Part shown: positions 34,990 through 46,269 of the stretch, in pieces
Numbering within the stretch: the first letter of the stretch is position 1
Layout of the letters: each line of letters starts with the position of its first letter
Origin: Diorhabda sublineata
Taxonomy: Eukaryota > Arthropoda > Insecta > Coleoptera > Chrysomelidae
Direction: 5' to 3'
DNA length: 64,000 bases
Assembly (NCBI RefSeq): GCF_026230105.1
Contig: NC_079485.1
Coordinates: forward strand, 13,648,872-13,712,871
Made by a program: the position numbers and the translations under genes
Notes under the pieces: model-generated
Told to the model about the DNA's origin: nothing
Database searches by the model: none
The model's input: the letters and a program-made list of their open reading frames with translations, nothing else

Positions 34990-35310
34990 CAGATCACCAT
35001 GTAAACATACTGGAGTGGGGTGGACGCAATCTTATTGACTTTAATGCAGTAAAGATCCAGGCTGCTGTTATCACAAAAGACCAATAAACTATATATACCA
35101 AGTAACAGCTTTTCGTTCCCAACAAAGTCCAAATTCGTCCATATTTGGAGTAGTGATCGCTTATTTGGAGTTCGGCTCTCAAGCTTACTTTGAGGATGCT
35201 CTACTCAATACGGAAGAGAGCAATTCGATTTATAGGCGATCCAGAGTTGACCATATATTTGGGCAGCCTAAAGCGTCTTTCAACTCCAAATTCTTCAAGA
35301 ACTCCATTAA
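34990..35310 (+). pseudogene. CR1/Jockey-like non-LTR retrotransposon C-terminus
   Basis: Plus-strand segments are WGGRNLIDFNAVKIQAAVI (about 35018-35072), VQIRPYLE (about 35129), then SLIWSSALKLTLRMLYSI and RKRAIRFIGDPELTIYLGSL (about 35160-35270). These match the CR1/Jockey ORF2 end with pattern NLVEFNxxKTQxCxxS ... RPxLEYCSxxWxxxxxxTLRxLDxIQxRAIRLIxDPxLT. The sequence between the two blocks is deleted. Two stops precede SLIWSS. Inactive fragment. Confidence 0.82.
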
Positions 35311-35552
35311 AATCTAAGACATTTTAAAAATATATGAATTAGAGAGTTTTTGTAGAATATTCTTGTCAGATTCATTTAAATGGGATATTAATCTATTATT
35401 TTCGATATTGTCAACTTGATTAATTCTGTAATGGCGTATTAATATTATAAAATATGAATATTCTTATTATGTCTCAAGTTATTTATAAACTATTTATAGA
35501 TAACAAGTAAATATCAAAAATTATAGATACTAATATAGTAATGCATCTGAAT

Positions 35553-35994
35553 GTTCTTGATTTTAGGTCTTTTCTGATTTAAAATTAGTTTCTTTGATAA
35601 TTTTTGAAAGATAAAATCTGACGATTCGAGTTTTATCTTCCAAAAATTATTAAAAAAACTAATTTTAAAACAGAAGAGACCTAAAATCAAGAACACTTCT
35701 ATTAAAACAGAAGAGACCTAGAATCAAGAACACTTCTGTGTGAAAAATAGTTTTTTTGATAATTTTTTAAAAGAAAGGTAAAATTTGACGTTTCGATTTC
35801 TCTTTAAATCTTTATCAAAATATTTTGATTCTAAAACAGAAGAGATTTAAAAATCAAGAACACTTCTGTCTTAAAAATAGTTTTTTGTTGCTAATTTTTG
35901 GAAGATAAAATCTGACGATTCGATTTTTAACTTTCAAAATTTATTGAAAAAAAAAACTATTTTTAAAACAGTAGTGTTCTTGATTTTTAGATCT
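35553..35994. repeat. tandem run of three alternating hairpins
   Basis: One arm sequence recurs six or more times in alternating orientation: GTTCTTGATTTTAGGTCTTT inverted to AGACCTAAAATCAAGAAC, then AGTTTTTTTGATAATTTTT, then a centre with TCTGACGATTCGA. Unit 1 spans 35553-35694. A partial arm lies at 35695-35731. Unit 2 spans about 35732-35861. Unit 3 spans about 35839-35994 and shares an arm with unit 2. Each could fold into a stem of roughly 60-70 bases. No coding potential. Confidence 0.85.
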
Positions 35995-35999
35995 CTAAA

Positions 36000-36700
36000 G
36001 AGCTTTCAAAAAATAGCCCCACAAAAACCGCCCACAAGAGTCATAAAAGAGAACAAAAAAAAGTGTTGCCCACTTTGTTCTGGTATCTAAATTTATAATT
36101 CCCCGGGTAAAACTATATCATTTTTTATAAAAATCATAGATATGACACAATCACAAATTTCCAGTTTTTTTATACCAAAATATATTTATTTTGATTAACT
36201 GTGTATCTTTTAACTTCTACAATTACATAATTAGTCCATATTCGAAATTCTCATTCAATCAACAAATTATATATTAAATTAATTCATATTCTATGATCCT
36301 AATTAACGTTATAATCAAGTTCGTTATGTTTTTACAAAATAAATTCTAAATTTATCATATGTAACCCTTTTTATTTATATTTTTTCACATTATACATAAC
36401 TCATTTCCAATAAACTCGTTTCAATTATTTTCATCGAAATTACAAACTAATGCCTTATTCTATGACAAATCTGTCAATATTCTGACAGCTGGATAAAGAT
36501 AGAAGAAGACTTATTACTGTTTTAAGGTTATGTTGATTGAAATTTGACCTCGGAAATTATTTTTATTATTTTAATATCTATCAAATAAATAATTTCATGA
36601 TAAAATATCATTTATATTTGGAAAGTTTATCTTAATCATCTATTATTTGAATAATCTTATTATGTATACAAGTAAATGCTGTATGTATAATTTCCATCAA
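36000..36700. other. unassigned AT-rich sequence
   Basis: Very AT-rich with no recognised feature, leading into a TA microsatellite. Confidence 0.4.
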
Positions 36701-36701
36701 T

Positions 36702-36705
<4 letters not shown>

Positions 36706-36759
<54 letters not shown>
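36706..36759. repeat. (TA)27 microsatellite
   Basis: An uninterrupted run of 27 TA dinucleotides. It would extrude readily as a cruciform and is likely length-variable. Confidence 0.95.
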
Positions 36760-36761
<2 letters not shown>

Positions 36762-36905
36762 GAAATTATTGATATTTATAATGTAGAAAATACATCTTAT
36801 TATCAATCAGCCAATCCATATATTTCCATAACGTATTGAAATTTCATACGAATATGTTTTGGAAGCTGGTACATCAAATGAATTTGTCTTTATAACTGAC
36901 CCTCA

Positions 36906-37305
36906 TAGAGGGCGCTAGTTACACGGTTCGTAACAAGTGGTATGGAACATAACCTTTCCGATATTAGATTTATTAAGCGAAATCTCAAGTCGACTTAAAC
37001 AGCATTTAATTTTACACCAAAAATTTACTTTTGATAAAACTCGACACTATGTACCGGAATATTTTGATTTTAATATTAATAATAATCGATGCTGGTATAA
37101 AATATTGTTGAAGTTATTAATTATACAAAAAATCACATGATGAAAATAAAAAAAGCTAATATCATAAAATAGAATTTAATTAGAGTACGTGTTCAAAATG
37201 GCCTCCGTTTTCACGAAAAAATTTTTTACTGAGCAAACCCCAAATATTTTTCAACTTTCTATCTATCCTATAGACAAGATTACCTTTTTTGAAACACCCT
37301 GTATA
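36906..37305. repeat. candidate non-autonomous element ending in ACACCCTGTATA
   Basis: The right end AAACACCCTGTATA (to 37305) is the inverse of the TACAGGGTGTT termini at 29955 and 45746. The left part starts near AGAGGGCGCTAG (36908). GAGGGCGC/GCGCCCTC words recur near 51910 and 54388. Ends are not strictly inverted, so the boundaries are provisional. A 67-codon frame inside is not considered a gene. Confidence 0.35.
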
Positions 37306-37309
37306 TATA

Positions 37310-38095
37310 AATATATATAGTACTAATTAAATTTATTGGAACGACAAAAGCTATCGTCACCCTTTGATGGAGGGATGTTCTTGCGGAAGCTCTCTTCATG
37401 CGAAATTTTCTCTGGTGCTCTAAATCTCTTGAGAGTCATGTGAACGACCTGTGTGCAGGTGCTGAAATTGGATTTCGCGAGAATCAAGGGAAATGTTATT
37501 AAATTCATACTCATGTCTCGTACATGGGGCTAGAAAACGAACAAAAAAAAAGACTTCTTAAGTTTGTGATATTAACCAGAAACAAGCCTCTATTTTCTCA
37601 TATTATAGACATATTTATCCATATTATTTAGAGAATGGAAATAATATGATAAGTCATCAATTTATACAGGGGCTTACAAAATTGAATTTAAAATGTATCT
37701 AAAGTTTGATATTCGGTTTCGCAAACTAGATATCCAGTATTTTTGCATATTTTCAGGATTATAAACGAAATACCTTGCGCCATAAGACACTTTATAATAA
37801 AGACGTGACATAAATTTTCTCGTGAACTAAATTTGATTATTTGGTATGGTATAATCCAAGCTTTTGATTACATAGAAGCTCACAGACATAGAATCAAGTT
37901 TTTCTTTTCTTCCCATTGCTCTATCAACATTTCTTAGAGCACAAGTGTACTAAACATTGACAGCAAATGTTGAGAATCAAATATATTCATTTCAATATAT
38001 CTTATGAATCTAGAATAATTGGTTATAGAATTCACTAACCTAAATCTTAAAATTCAGAAATGCTTATTTATATTATTAATATTATCATAAGAATT
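37310..38095. other. unassigned sequence
   Basis: Nothing recognised. Confidence 0.4.
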
Positions 38096-38101
38096 ATTAT
38101 A

Positions 38102-38583
38102 CGAGGTCTGGCTAATACATAACGAGAAGATTATTCATACATTCGAATGCTCCCCTTCAATATACTACCCTCCCTTTGCCATACACCTTTCCATACGTTT
38201 TTTCCATTGATCGAAGCAGTGCTGGAAGTCTTCTTTGGTGAGGGCCTTTAGGAGTTCTGTAATTTTTTGCTTTACCGCTTCCGTCGAATCAAATCGTGTC
38301 TCTTTCAAAGCAGATCTTTTTCTAAACTTTCAAGGAAATCTGAGCGGACCCGTTGACACAAGAGCTTTTGGTCAGCAGTCAGATTTTTTGGCAGAGACTC
38401 TTGTCATGTGTAATTCCTGGTGTAAAATTTTTCTAAGCGTTTCTATATCAGCGTTTACAGCCGGATGCTCATTCCAGATACCCAATGGTGTATGCGGATA
38501 TAGTACTCGTTTTTCACCCCACCCGTCACCCGTTTAGGGCGCCCTTTAGGCGCGCAGTCACGTTATTTAATAGCTAGACCTCG
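38102..38583 (-). mobile_element. mariner family B, 482-bp deletion derivative
   Basis: TIRs CGAGGTCTGGCTAATACATA (38102) and GTTATTTAATAGCTAGACCTCG (inverted, to 38583) are flanked by TA at 38100-38101 and 38584-38585. On the minus strand the coding remnants are NADIETLRKILHQELHM (about 38455-38405), a short KALVSTGPLRFP segment, then, across a deletion junction near 38315, RSALKETRFDSTEAVKQKI and TELLKALTKEDFQHCFDQW, then KKRMERCMAKGG (to about 38165). The catalytic core is absent. The junction matches that of the copy at 9604-10409; this copy has lost more N-terminal sequence. Confidence 0.9.
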
Positions 38584-38589
38584 TAATTT

Positions 38590-39225
38590 TCATCATGTGT
38601 TGCTGCTTTTGCAAGTTTGGGACGTAGGAAATGTAAGATTTGTATGAGGTTTTAACCACTCGTAAAGGGTTATTTACGAATTCAAGACGTGTTTTGACCC
38701 CTTCCAGAACTCAAAAGTTATATAAATGTGTCGGGGTAAGATGTCCGCAACGAAAAATTATGTTTATAGTGGTAGGAAGCGTCGCTCCATGAATAATTTA
38801 TTTATCGGTAGCGGTGCACCAAGATGCATATTCAAAATTTTTTTATAAATATTTTTTATGAGTTTATGAGGAAATTCAACTAATATTATAGATAAAAATG
38901 ATTCGAGGAACAACATTTTTCAATTGGAAATTTCTAAGTTGAGTTATTTGAATTCTTATTCAAGAAAATTGAATTAAATGAAGAAGTTGATCAAAATTCT
39001 TTGAAATAGGAACAAGATCTTATAGTTTTCAAATTCTGATACAGCAAATCGAACGAACTGGAATTGGAATAAATGTGGATGTCTCAACAAGCCTTATACG
39101 AAATTTCAACTTGATACTTCGATCCAATTTATTATAATAGAGCTCGAATTACCATACATTCAAGTTAAAAAATGTTTGATCAAAGAAGATTAACACCAAC
39201 AAAAATCAGTTGTTTTGCTAAGGAT
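38590..39225. other. unassigned sequence
   Basis: No recognised feature. Confidence 0.4.
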
Positions 39226-39229
39226 AAGG

Positions 39230-40080
39230 CTCATTAGAAGATGACTCACGTACGGGAAGTCTAGTGACAGTGATTACTCCAAAAACATCAAATTAATGGA
39301 AGGAATCGTTCTAAGTGATCGGCGCCAAAAACAAAATGTAAATTGCAGTCAAACCGCCAAAAAAGTGTTCATGGATTGCATAGAGTAACATCGGTGAAGA
39401 CTGATCGTGCTAAGAAAAGCACCAGAAAAGTTTTTGGACTGCTAGGGTCGTTTAAACGAAGCAGTACGAAGACCAGAATCGCAGTGGTTGACCAAATGAG
39501 GTGAAGACTCCAGATATGCTGAAGAAAATCCACTGGATGATCGTCGACTGAAAGTGTGCTAGCAGATATTCCAAAAAATGTGGTACATCGCCTATTAACT
39601 AAGAATTTGGATATGAGAGATCTGTGTTCAAGATGGCTGCTGCGTTTGCTCACAATGGAACAAAAGCAGCGTTATAAAGATTTTTCCATCAAGTGCTTGG
39701 CAATGTTTCACAGAAATAGAACCGAAACGTGGGTCCATCACTATGATCATACATACAGAAGAGATTCCATGGAGTAACAACTCGTGCCCAAAAAAGCACC
39801 TGAAGAGTTTTAGGACTGCGAGTGTATGCTTCAAATTGAACTCAAGAAATCAAATACAACCTTGAACGTAGCATATTATCTGACTTACTAAGACAGTTGG
39901 GTGGAAAATTATCGAAAAACGGCGTGGTAAAATCGGGGATGTACGCTTGCTTGCTCGCTTCGATTTCCAGAGCTACTATACACCAATATAGTTTTACAGG
40001 GAATGAATAACCACCTTTCAAACTCAACCTCATCCCGTCCGACTATTTTTTGTTCGTAAAACATCTTCAGTCTAAAGATG
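39230..40080 (+). pseudogene. mosaic of two mariner families (E-A-E)
   Basis: The outer parts belong to one mariner type (family E): EDDSRTGSLVTVITPKTSN-like at about 39235-39300, and downstream TWVHHYDHTYRRDSME (39728-39775), VPKKAPEEF, LNVAYYL and a decayed LIPSDYFLF region near 40030. The middle (about 39445-39728) is family A: EDQNRSG.PNEVKTPDML, LADIPKNVVHRLLTKNLDMR, WLLRLLTMEQKQRYKDFSIK and CLAMFHRN. The segment GCACCAGAAAAGTTTTTGGA before the A part recurs, diverged, at about 39797 after it. The whole is inactive. A nested insertion or a template-switch chimera would explain it. Confidence 0.7.
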
Positions 40081-40084
40081 CATC

Positions 40085-41220
40085 ATAGTTTTATGTTTTT
40101 ATCAATAAAACGAAGCGCTTGGTTTTCAAATAATTCAATACTGATTATCCAACGGAAATATATTTTGTTGGAAATTAGTGATTGATTGATTGTTGATTAC
40201 TTTCTGTAATTAATCATTCCTGTGGGTAATTGGCTCTTTGATTCAGTCGTGGCTCATGCGGTTGTTCGTCCTTTGTCAATTCGATCCTTATTCTTCAACC
40301 AAAACGTTTTATTTCATCATAATTTTACAAAACAATGATGATACGACGATTATAGAACTGGCACGGTTAATTTAGATCCTAGGAGTTTCATGAAGCCCCA
40401 AACTTAACTGTCGAAAAAACTGTGTCAATGAATCTCAACATTTTCATATTTTTCATAAGAAGTATGCAGCTTATTAAGGTTAGGTTATGTTAATAAGGTT
40501 TCTAATCCTGCTATTTTCTGGATTAACCTATTGTGTTGTCCTTCAGCATTTGATGTAGTTCTTCCGCCAAGTCGGGTCATTGACAGCGCAGATTTTTCAA
40601 TTTTTTTAGCTTCAACCCTACAATATAGATTTTGTCGAGGAATTTGACGTTTTTTTCTAGTGAAGTGATATTCGGATCTAAAGCTGTCCCACCAGTCGCA
40701 AATACCACCAACCTCCATCTGGAATTTTCAAATATTCCAACACATAAATTCATTACATTCTACAAAGGTTTTATACATTGCTTCGAGACTTTATGTGATT
40801 AAATCGTAAAAACTTTTGTATGAAACCTTGAACTTAATTATATCCTTTATCTTACTATAGTTGAGCTCGGTATTTTCAACCGGATCACGTTAGATATTCC
40901 ACAACAGAAAATATCGGAGTTTCTGTTTTTGTAACATTGTGTTTATTTATTTCATTTCGTTGTCATAGCGTCCAGCTATGAAAAATGAAGTCAAGTCGAA
41001 AAAGAAAACTATAATAAACTCGTCTTTTAAATTGATTGAATGTTATCTTTTATCAGATGTAACTCCTAACTAGGTCCCTTTATTGTCAAGTCCGTTATTT
41101 GCCCACAACTTTTGAATTTCGGCCTAAACAAAAATAGAAAGATGCAAAGCAAAGTTATCATATATGAGATATCGATCTATCTCTAATTAGAAAAGTGATG
41201 TGGGATTCTTGAGATGTCAA
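40085..41220. other. unassigned sequence
   Basis: A 77-codon minus frame at 40485-40718 has no recognised motif. TTAAGGTTAGGTTATG at about 40474 is a lone telomere-like word. Otherwise nothing. Confidence 0.4.
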
Positions 41221-41225
41221 AATGA

Positions 41226-41495
41226 AGGCTTCTTCTTCTTCTACTTCTCATGCCGTCTTCTCATTGAAAACTGGCGACCACGCTTTAAATGCGTCTCTGT
41301 TAATCGCAACATGAAACCATTCTGGAAGATGTTTTTCTTATCTCAATTATTGTATTTTGCGACCAAATGCGTGTTAGTACTTCGTCGTTGGTGATTCTGT
41401 CAGTCCAGGGTATCTTCAGGATGCGTCTATAGAGCCACATCTCAAATGTCTCAACTTTTTTGATCTTTTGAGCTTTCAATGTCCATAGTCCAGTA
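41226..41495 (-). pseudogene. non-LTR retrotransposon C-terminal fragment with (GAA)n tail
   Basis: The minus strand reads LWTLKAQKIKKVETFEMWLY (about 41490-41430), then RRILKIPWTDRITNDEVLTR, matching the segment of insect non-LTR elements with pattern ETWxLxxxxxxKxxxFEMWxYRRxLKIxWxxxxTNxEVL. A (GAA)n-type tail lies at 41228-41242 in element orientation. The left end of the 1.1-kb foldback element sits right at the point where coding identity stops (about 41495), suggesting that element inserted into, or joined, this LINE. Confidence 0.78.
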
Positions 41496-41497
41496 AG

Positions 41498-42580
41498 TCC
41501 TCTTAAAACTCACATATAATTCAATTTGTGTAACTTTAATAATCTGCACATTTTTTGCAAATAACTCGTTTCCCATGGGTTTTTACGCTATTTGTATTTC
41601 TGATCAATATTGTAGAACATAAAATTCTTTAACAATTTTGTGCCAAAATTTTTTTTATACGGTAAATCGTTTCTGAGATAGAGAGCGATTGGGATCCTAT
41701 TTAAAATCAACTGGTAGTACCGATCAAAATAAACTCTTATAAAGTTTATAAATTATTGCTAAATATATAATTTTGAATAATTTTAATTTTTTATCAACAA
41801 TTACATTATATTTAAATATTTTTTGCCTAATTATTTATTTCCAATCAAGTATAAATTAACTCAATAGCACTTAGTGTAGTTTTAAAATCGTAAATTTTAA
41901 TTGAATTATAATTCAAATATTATTTATTTATAGTAATTATTCTTAAATAAATAAAAAATAATAGGAAAGAAATGGAAATCCAATCAATGTATATTAAAAA
42001 ATCTCATTCCATACATTTGTGATTGTGAAAACTAAATAAAAAACAGTTAAAAAATAATTATGAGGACAATGAGTTCTAATTTCAATTTTCTTCTTCTTAT
42101 TCGTCGTCGTCTTCCCGCAGTTCTAAAATTCGTCGTCGTCTTCATTATTTTCTTCAATGATTCAATTAAAATATAATTGAAGTATGTCCCTTAGTGATTG
42201 TTCAATTACAAGTATTTTTGAATTCATAGATAAGTTCATTACTGAAAAAAATATTCATATATAATGTAATTATTGATAAAAAATGAAAATTATTTATTTA
42301 GCAATAATTTATAAACTTTATAAGAAATTATTTTGTTCGGGACTACCAGTTGATTTCAAACTGGATTCTAATCTCAGAAACGATTCACTGTATGAAAAAA
42401 TTTTTCAAACAAAAGTTGTAGAGAATTTAATCGCCTACAATATTGATAATACATACAAATAGCGTAAAATCAATAGAAAACGAGTCATTTGCAAAAAATT
42501 TGCAAGAAATCGATTTTTTTACTTTTGACCCCCGATTTTTGAAGCTGCTCACATCGAATTATATGTGAGTGTTGAGGAGA
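41498..42580. mobile_element. 1.1-kb foldback element with ~330-bp TIRs
   Basis: The arms 41498-41830 and about 42245-42580 are inverted copies. Shared words from outside inward are ACTCACATATAATTC, TTTTTTGCAAATRACTCGTTT, TTTTACGCTATTTGTATG/T, ATCAATATTGTAG, CGTTTCTGAGAT, ATCAACTGGTAGT, CTTATAAAGTTTATAAATTA and TTGCTAAATA. The loop (41830-42245) is AT-rich with two CGTCGTCGTCTTC patches. No transposase. Target duplication not resolved. Confidence 0.88.
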
Positions 42581-42589
42581 ATTTTATGA

Positions 42590-43565
42590 TGTCAAATAAA
42601 CAAGTTTAAGCGACTTCATAGCTGGGTGTCTCAATTTTCCTAGGTGAACTACCTTAAATGACTGGACTACTAGGTACATTCCAAAATGGAAGCGGATGAT
42701 ATAATTTCTCAAACTGTTATTAGCCTAGGTTGGGTCAGGCTATATTATAATTTCGCATTGGACAACAACCTAACCTAACCAAATCTATATCTCAAATCTG
42801 ATAATCCACATTTTAACGTAATGTTATTAATATTTGTCTGTGAAAATTAAAAACTATGCATGGCTTCAGTAAATCCGTAATAATTTAGCTCAGCTATTTT
42901 GACCTGTAAATATTTGATTTTGAGGTGGGTTTTAATAATGTTTGAGGTAACTTAGTGAAAGATATGTCTTCTGATGATAAATCTTGATAAATCTGTCTGC
43001 AGATCTTGAGTATATTCACATGGAAATTCTACTTGAATATTTTCGATACTTGTGTGTGAAGTTTCAGTATCAGTAAAATTCACCAATGAGAAAATAATAT
43101 TAAATTGCCCAATTACAAGAAGCAGTAGTCTTTGAAAAGCAGAAGGCTCTATTTACAAAGACATAATCAAACTGTGTACTTTTTAAGGTTTTTCCACTTT
43201 TTCGTTCTTTTGTTTTCTTCGTATAAATGTTTCTAGTTTGTAGCCCATATTTGAACTGGTGACACAATCAGGGTTTATTGTATCCTCCAAATCTATTAAT
43301 TTTCCTGATGGAAGACACAGAGACTGGACTGCTTTATAATATACATATACTTCCAAAAAAACCTTTTCTAGGTTGTTCTAAATCACTTACTAGCTTACTA
43401 ATAATATGCGTGCACCTGAAATAAAGTACTTGGAGCATCTACTTTTTTATATAGCATCTAGCCATTAGAATTTTCCTTGGACAGATTGTTAGAATGCTGT
43501 TTGATGATGATGATAGCCAGAATTGAAAAAAATTGACAGTATCAATTTCAGATCTACTTCCACAC
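42590..43565. other. unassigned sequence
   Basis: AACCTAACCTAACC at about 42769 is a short telomere-like word. No gene recognised. Confidence 0.4.
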
Positions 43566-43569
43566 TTTA

Positions 43570-44156
43570 CGGGGATTGTTTCATTACCTGGCCTGACCTA
43601 GAGGTGGCAGTAACTGCTTGAAAGATACCACTGCATACAGCATATGTTTCAAGTCTGAGGACGCAAAGTTTTTGTTTGGAAACCATCGATAGTGAAGCTT
43701 CTTCATTATCAACAGTAAAATAGCAGAGTGCTGCAAAGACCAGGATCGCAGTTGTCGAAAAAATAAGATGACGACTCCAGATATGTTGAAGAAAATCCAC
43801 TGGATGATCGTCTACTGGAAATGTGTGAGCTAGCAGGTATAGTAGGTATTTCAAAAACTGAAAATTTGAAGATTAGAAAGTTGTGCGCAAGATGGGTGTC
43901 GCGTTTGCTCACATCCTAAACAAAATAACAATCAAAACAATAGATTGAAGAGAAAGAACTAGCTCCAAAGATGGCAAAGACCGTTCCATCTGCAGACAAG
44001 GTCATGTCGTTGGTTTTTTGGGATGCTCGAGAGATAATTTTTATTGACTATATTGAAAAAGGAAAAACTATCAACGGCGAGTATTATTCCATATCATTCC
44101 TACGTCATGCACCTTATTGACCATATCTAACCCCCTTGGACTATTTTCTGTTCCCC
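43570..44156 (+). mobile_element. mariner family A, internally deleted
   Basis: The 5' TIR begins CGGGGATTGTTTCATTACCT at 43570 after TA, with the leader TGACCTAGAGGTGGCAGTAA. Transposase pieces then follow: RPGSQLSK-like, MTTPDMLKKIHWMIVYWKC-like (about 43770), ELAGIVGISKTENLKIRKLC and ARWVSRLLT (about 43850-43912). Next come AKTVPSADKVMSLVFWDARE (about 43975-44035), KGKTINGEYYS and a decayed PYLTPLDYFLFP (about 44118-44155). The second catalytic box and the 3' end are deleted. Three minus frames over it are shadows. Confidence 0.83.
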
Positions 44157-44159
44157 TTC

Positions 44160-45280
44160 TTTGTGAACAAAACTTCTATGTCAGTTACATTGAAATGTCT
44201 CATGAATTAGAAAAACGAAGAAACATTTTCAATTATGCTGGACAAATCCCTAAGCTTGACACAGTTCGCATTTTTCAAAAACAGAAAATTTCACGCAGAA
44301 GCTGTTTATCGTCCCGTTCAAAATAACTAATCCCATACAAAGCCATGAGAAACTTGTTGCTGCTTGAGCAGCCTTGTCCTGATAAGTACGTCTTTGTTTC
44401 AGAAACGTGTACCAAGAGATTGTTCAAAGTAGCACTTTATGTAATTTCAACCCCTATAAAATAGAGGGAGAGTATTATTACAACTACTAATTGCGTGCAG
44501 ACACAATCTATGGTCTGATTAGAATTGCAATGAGGATCATAGATTAATTTCCTGGTTTCATGAAAGAGATATTTTGAATCTCCAATAGTACTAGTCCCTA
44601 AATTTGTGAATCCTTGTTTCAAATCGATTTTTCCACCCATTTATATTTGAATGAAAACTGAATAAGTGACGCAGTCAATTTCTTCCCAATAAACACGAAT
44701 AAATCTACTCTTCTCTAACTTTTTGAATAAATATTCATGAAACGTATCAATAAATCTGAATAATGTTGTGCTTTGTACTTTAATGGTTAAAATATGATTA
44801 TGTGCTGCTGGGTTTTGGCAACGCTGGTCTAATAAGTTAAGTTGAATTTAGGAAAAGTTTCCAAATTCATAAAATGAACAGTCACACTACTATCCATCTG
44901 AAAGGGTTAATTAAAAACGTACTTTCGTTATAAAATTTATTTAAGATCTGACATTTCTGGTCTCGTTCTTATTTTTGATCGAATGATTATTTCAATAGTT
45001 TTTTATGGATATTTTCATATTAGATTCGTGTTCTAACGATCAGCAGATGTGAATAATAGATCCTATTATTTGAAATTGGAATAAATTAGGTCTAAATTCA
45101 CTACATACAAAACATTTCGTAAATAGATACGTTCAAACTGTTATTATAATAAGTACAATTGAAGAAATTGAATGCAAAACTGCAATTCAACATGCCTTAT
45201 GGCTACGATTTTAAATTCTCAGTGGACACCAATGTTCAGATTATTCAATATGGGATACTACCTTCATATAGCTACCTTCA
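44160..45280. other. unassigned sequence
   Basis: A 69-codon plus frame at 44117-44326 and a 67-codon minus frame at 44437-44640 show no motif. Nothing else was recognised. Confidence 0.4.
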
Positions 45281-45284
45281 TTAG

Positions 45285-45560
45285 GCGATAGGATTACCAC
45301 ATATAAGCAAAGGGGAGGAAGAGACTCTTGTAGGGGCACACGGACCATATATTACAAATGAATGATTGTTGATACCGATTCTTGCTTATGTGAACTAGAG
45401 GAGGGAGCTACCACACACATCATCTGTAGCTATCCAGCTCATTAACACGTAACAAGTAAAAAAATGGGGTCCAACCTAGCGAAAAAACCTTGCATTCAAG
45501 CCAGTGACACCAGACAGCATCTATTAGTTGAAGCGAGGGAATACCTAGGCAATTGAAACC
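45285..45560 (+). pseudogene. possible non-LTR ORF2 C-terminal Cys-His segment
   Basis: One plus frame reads TIYYK, stop, then MIVDTDSCLCELEEGATTHI followed by ICSYPAH (about 45345-45440). The spacing of CLC...EE...THIIC.YPA resembles the C-x-C...H...C end of R1/LOA/I-type non-LTR elements (usually CRxC...ETxEHxLxxCPA). The region afterwards, ending REYLGN at about 45555, also fits such a tail. There is no polymerase motif nearby, so this is tentative. Confidence 0.4.
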
Positions 45561-45745
45561 AAAAAAAATCCCCTTTAATATTAGTATTACTTTATAGATA
45601 AGATTTGAACAGTCAGGGATGGTTTGAATATTTGCTGTAACATCCCAGTTATTTTAGGTTTTCTGTAGTTTAATTCGAAATATATCTTTCACTGCTGCAG
45701 TTTTCAAAATAATCAGACGTACCATACTGAGAACATTCGAATTAT

Positions 45746-46266
45746 ACAGGGTGTTCCAGGATTTGATGCAAAAAAATTATACGACCCTCTCGTTATAAGT
45801 CTTTGAAGTTTCGAAATCCGAACTTATATTTAAGTATATTTTCTAAATTCCACATTCCAACATTATGAGTTTTTAATCGATGCTTACGTATGTCCATATA
45901 GTGTATTGGACGGAGTAAATAATTGTAAACTACTACCTGAACGTCAGAGGCGGCTCATGCCATGGTTTATAGATCGTTGTACATTCTAATGAAACCGTTT
46001 GCCATAAAGAGAAATTCTGAAAAAAATTATCATGAATTCTGAAGATTCATTAAAAATACTTGCAGGAAATGTTTATGTTTTGATACCTCCTGTAAGTATT
46101 TTCAATAAATGCATGCTGTTTATAGATTATACAGGTTGTCCATTAAAAATTCATAATGTTCTAATGTATTATTTAGAGGCCTAAAACTTTTTTCATGTCA
46201 CAGTATTATTTTCATGTCATCTACTGACCCCCGAATTTTTCGTATCAAGTCCCGGAATACCCTGTA
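45746..46266. mobile_element. 521-bp TIR element with TACAGGGTGTTCC ends
   Basis: The left end TACAGGGTGTTCCAGGATTT (45746) is matched in inverted form by AAGTCCCGGAATACCCTGTA (to 46266), with only a few mismatches. If TA is the duplicated target, the element starts at CAGGG. The interior holds no coding sequence and shares a block with 28200-28580. The termini resemble widespread insect ACAGGGTG repeats of Tc1-like or uncertain origin. Confidence 0.75.
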
Positions 46267-46269
46267 TTT

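Noticed and set aside
35553..35994. CRISPR-like array
   Set aside because: Repeats alternate in orientation with no unique spacers of constant length, and the context is eukaryotic.
36706..36759. AT-rich replication origin
   Set aside because: A simple TA microsatellite without iterons or binding boxes.
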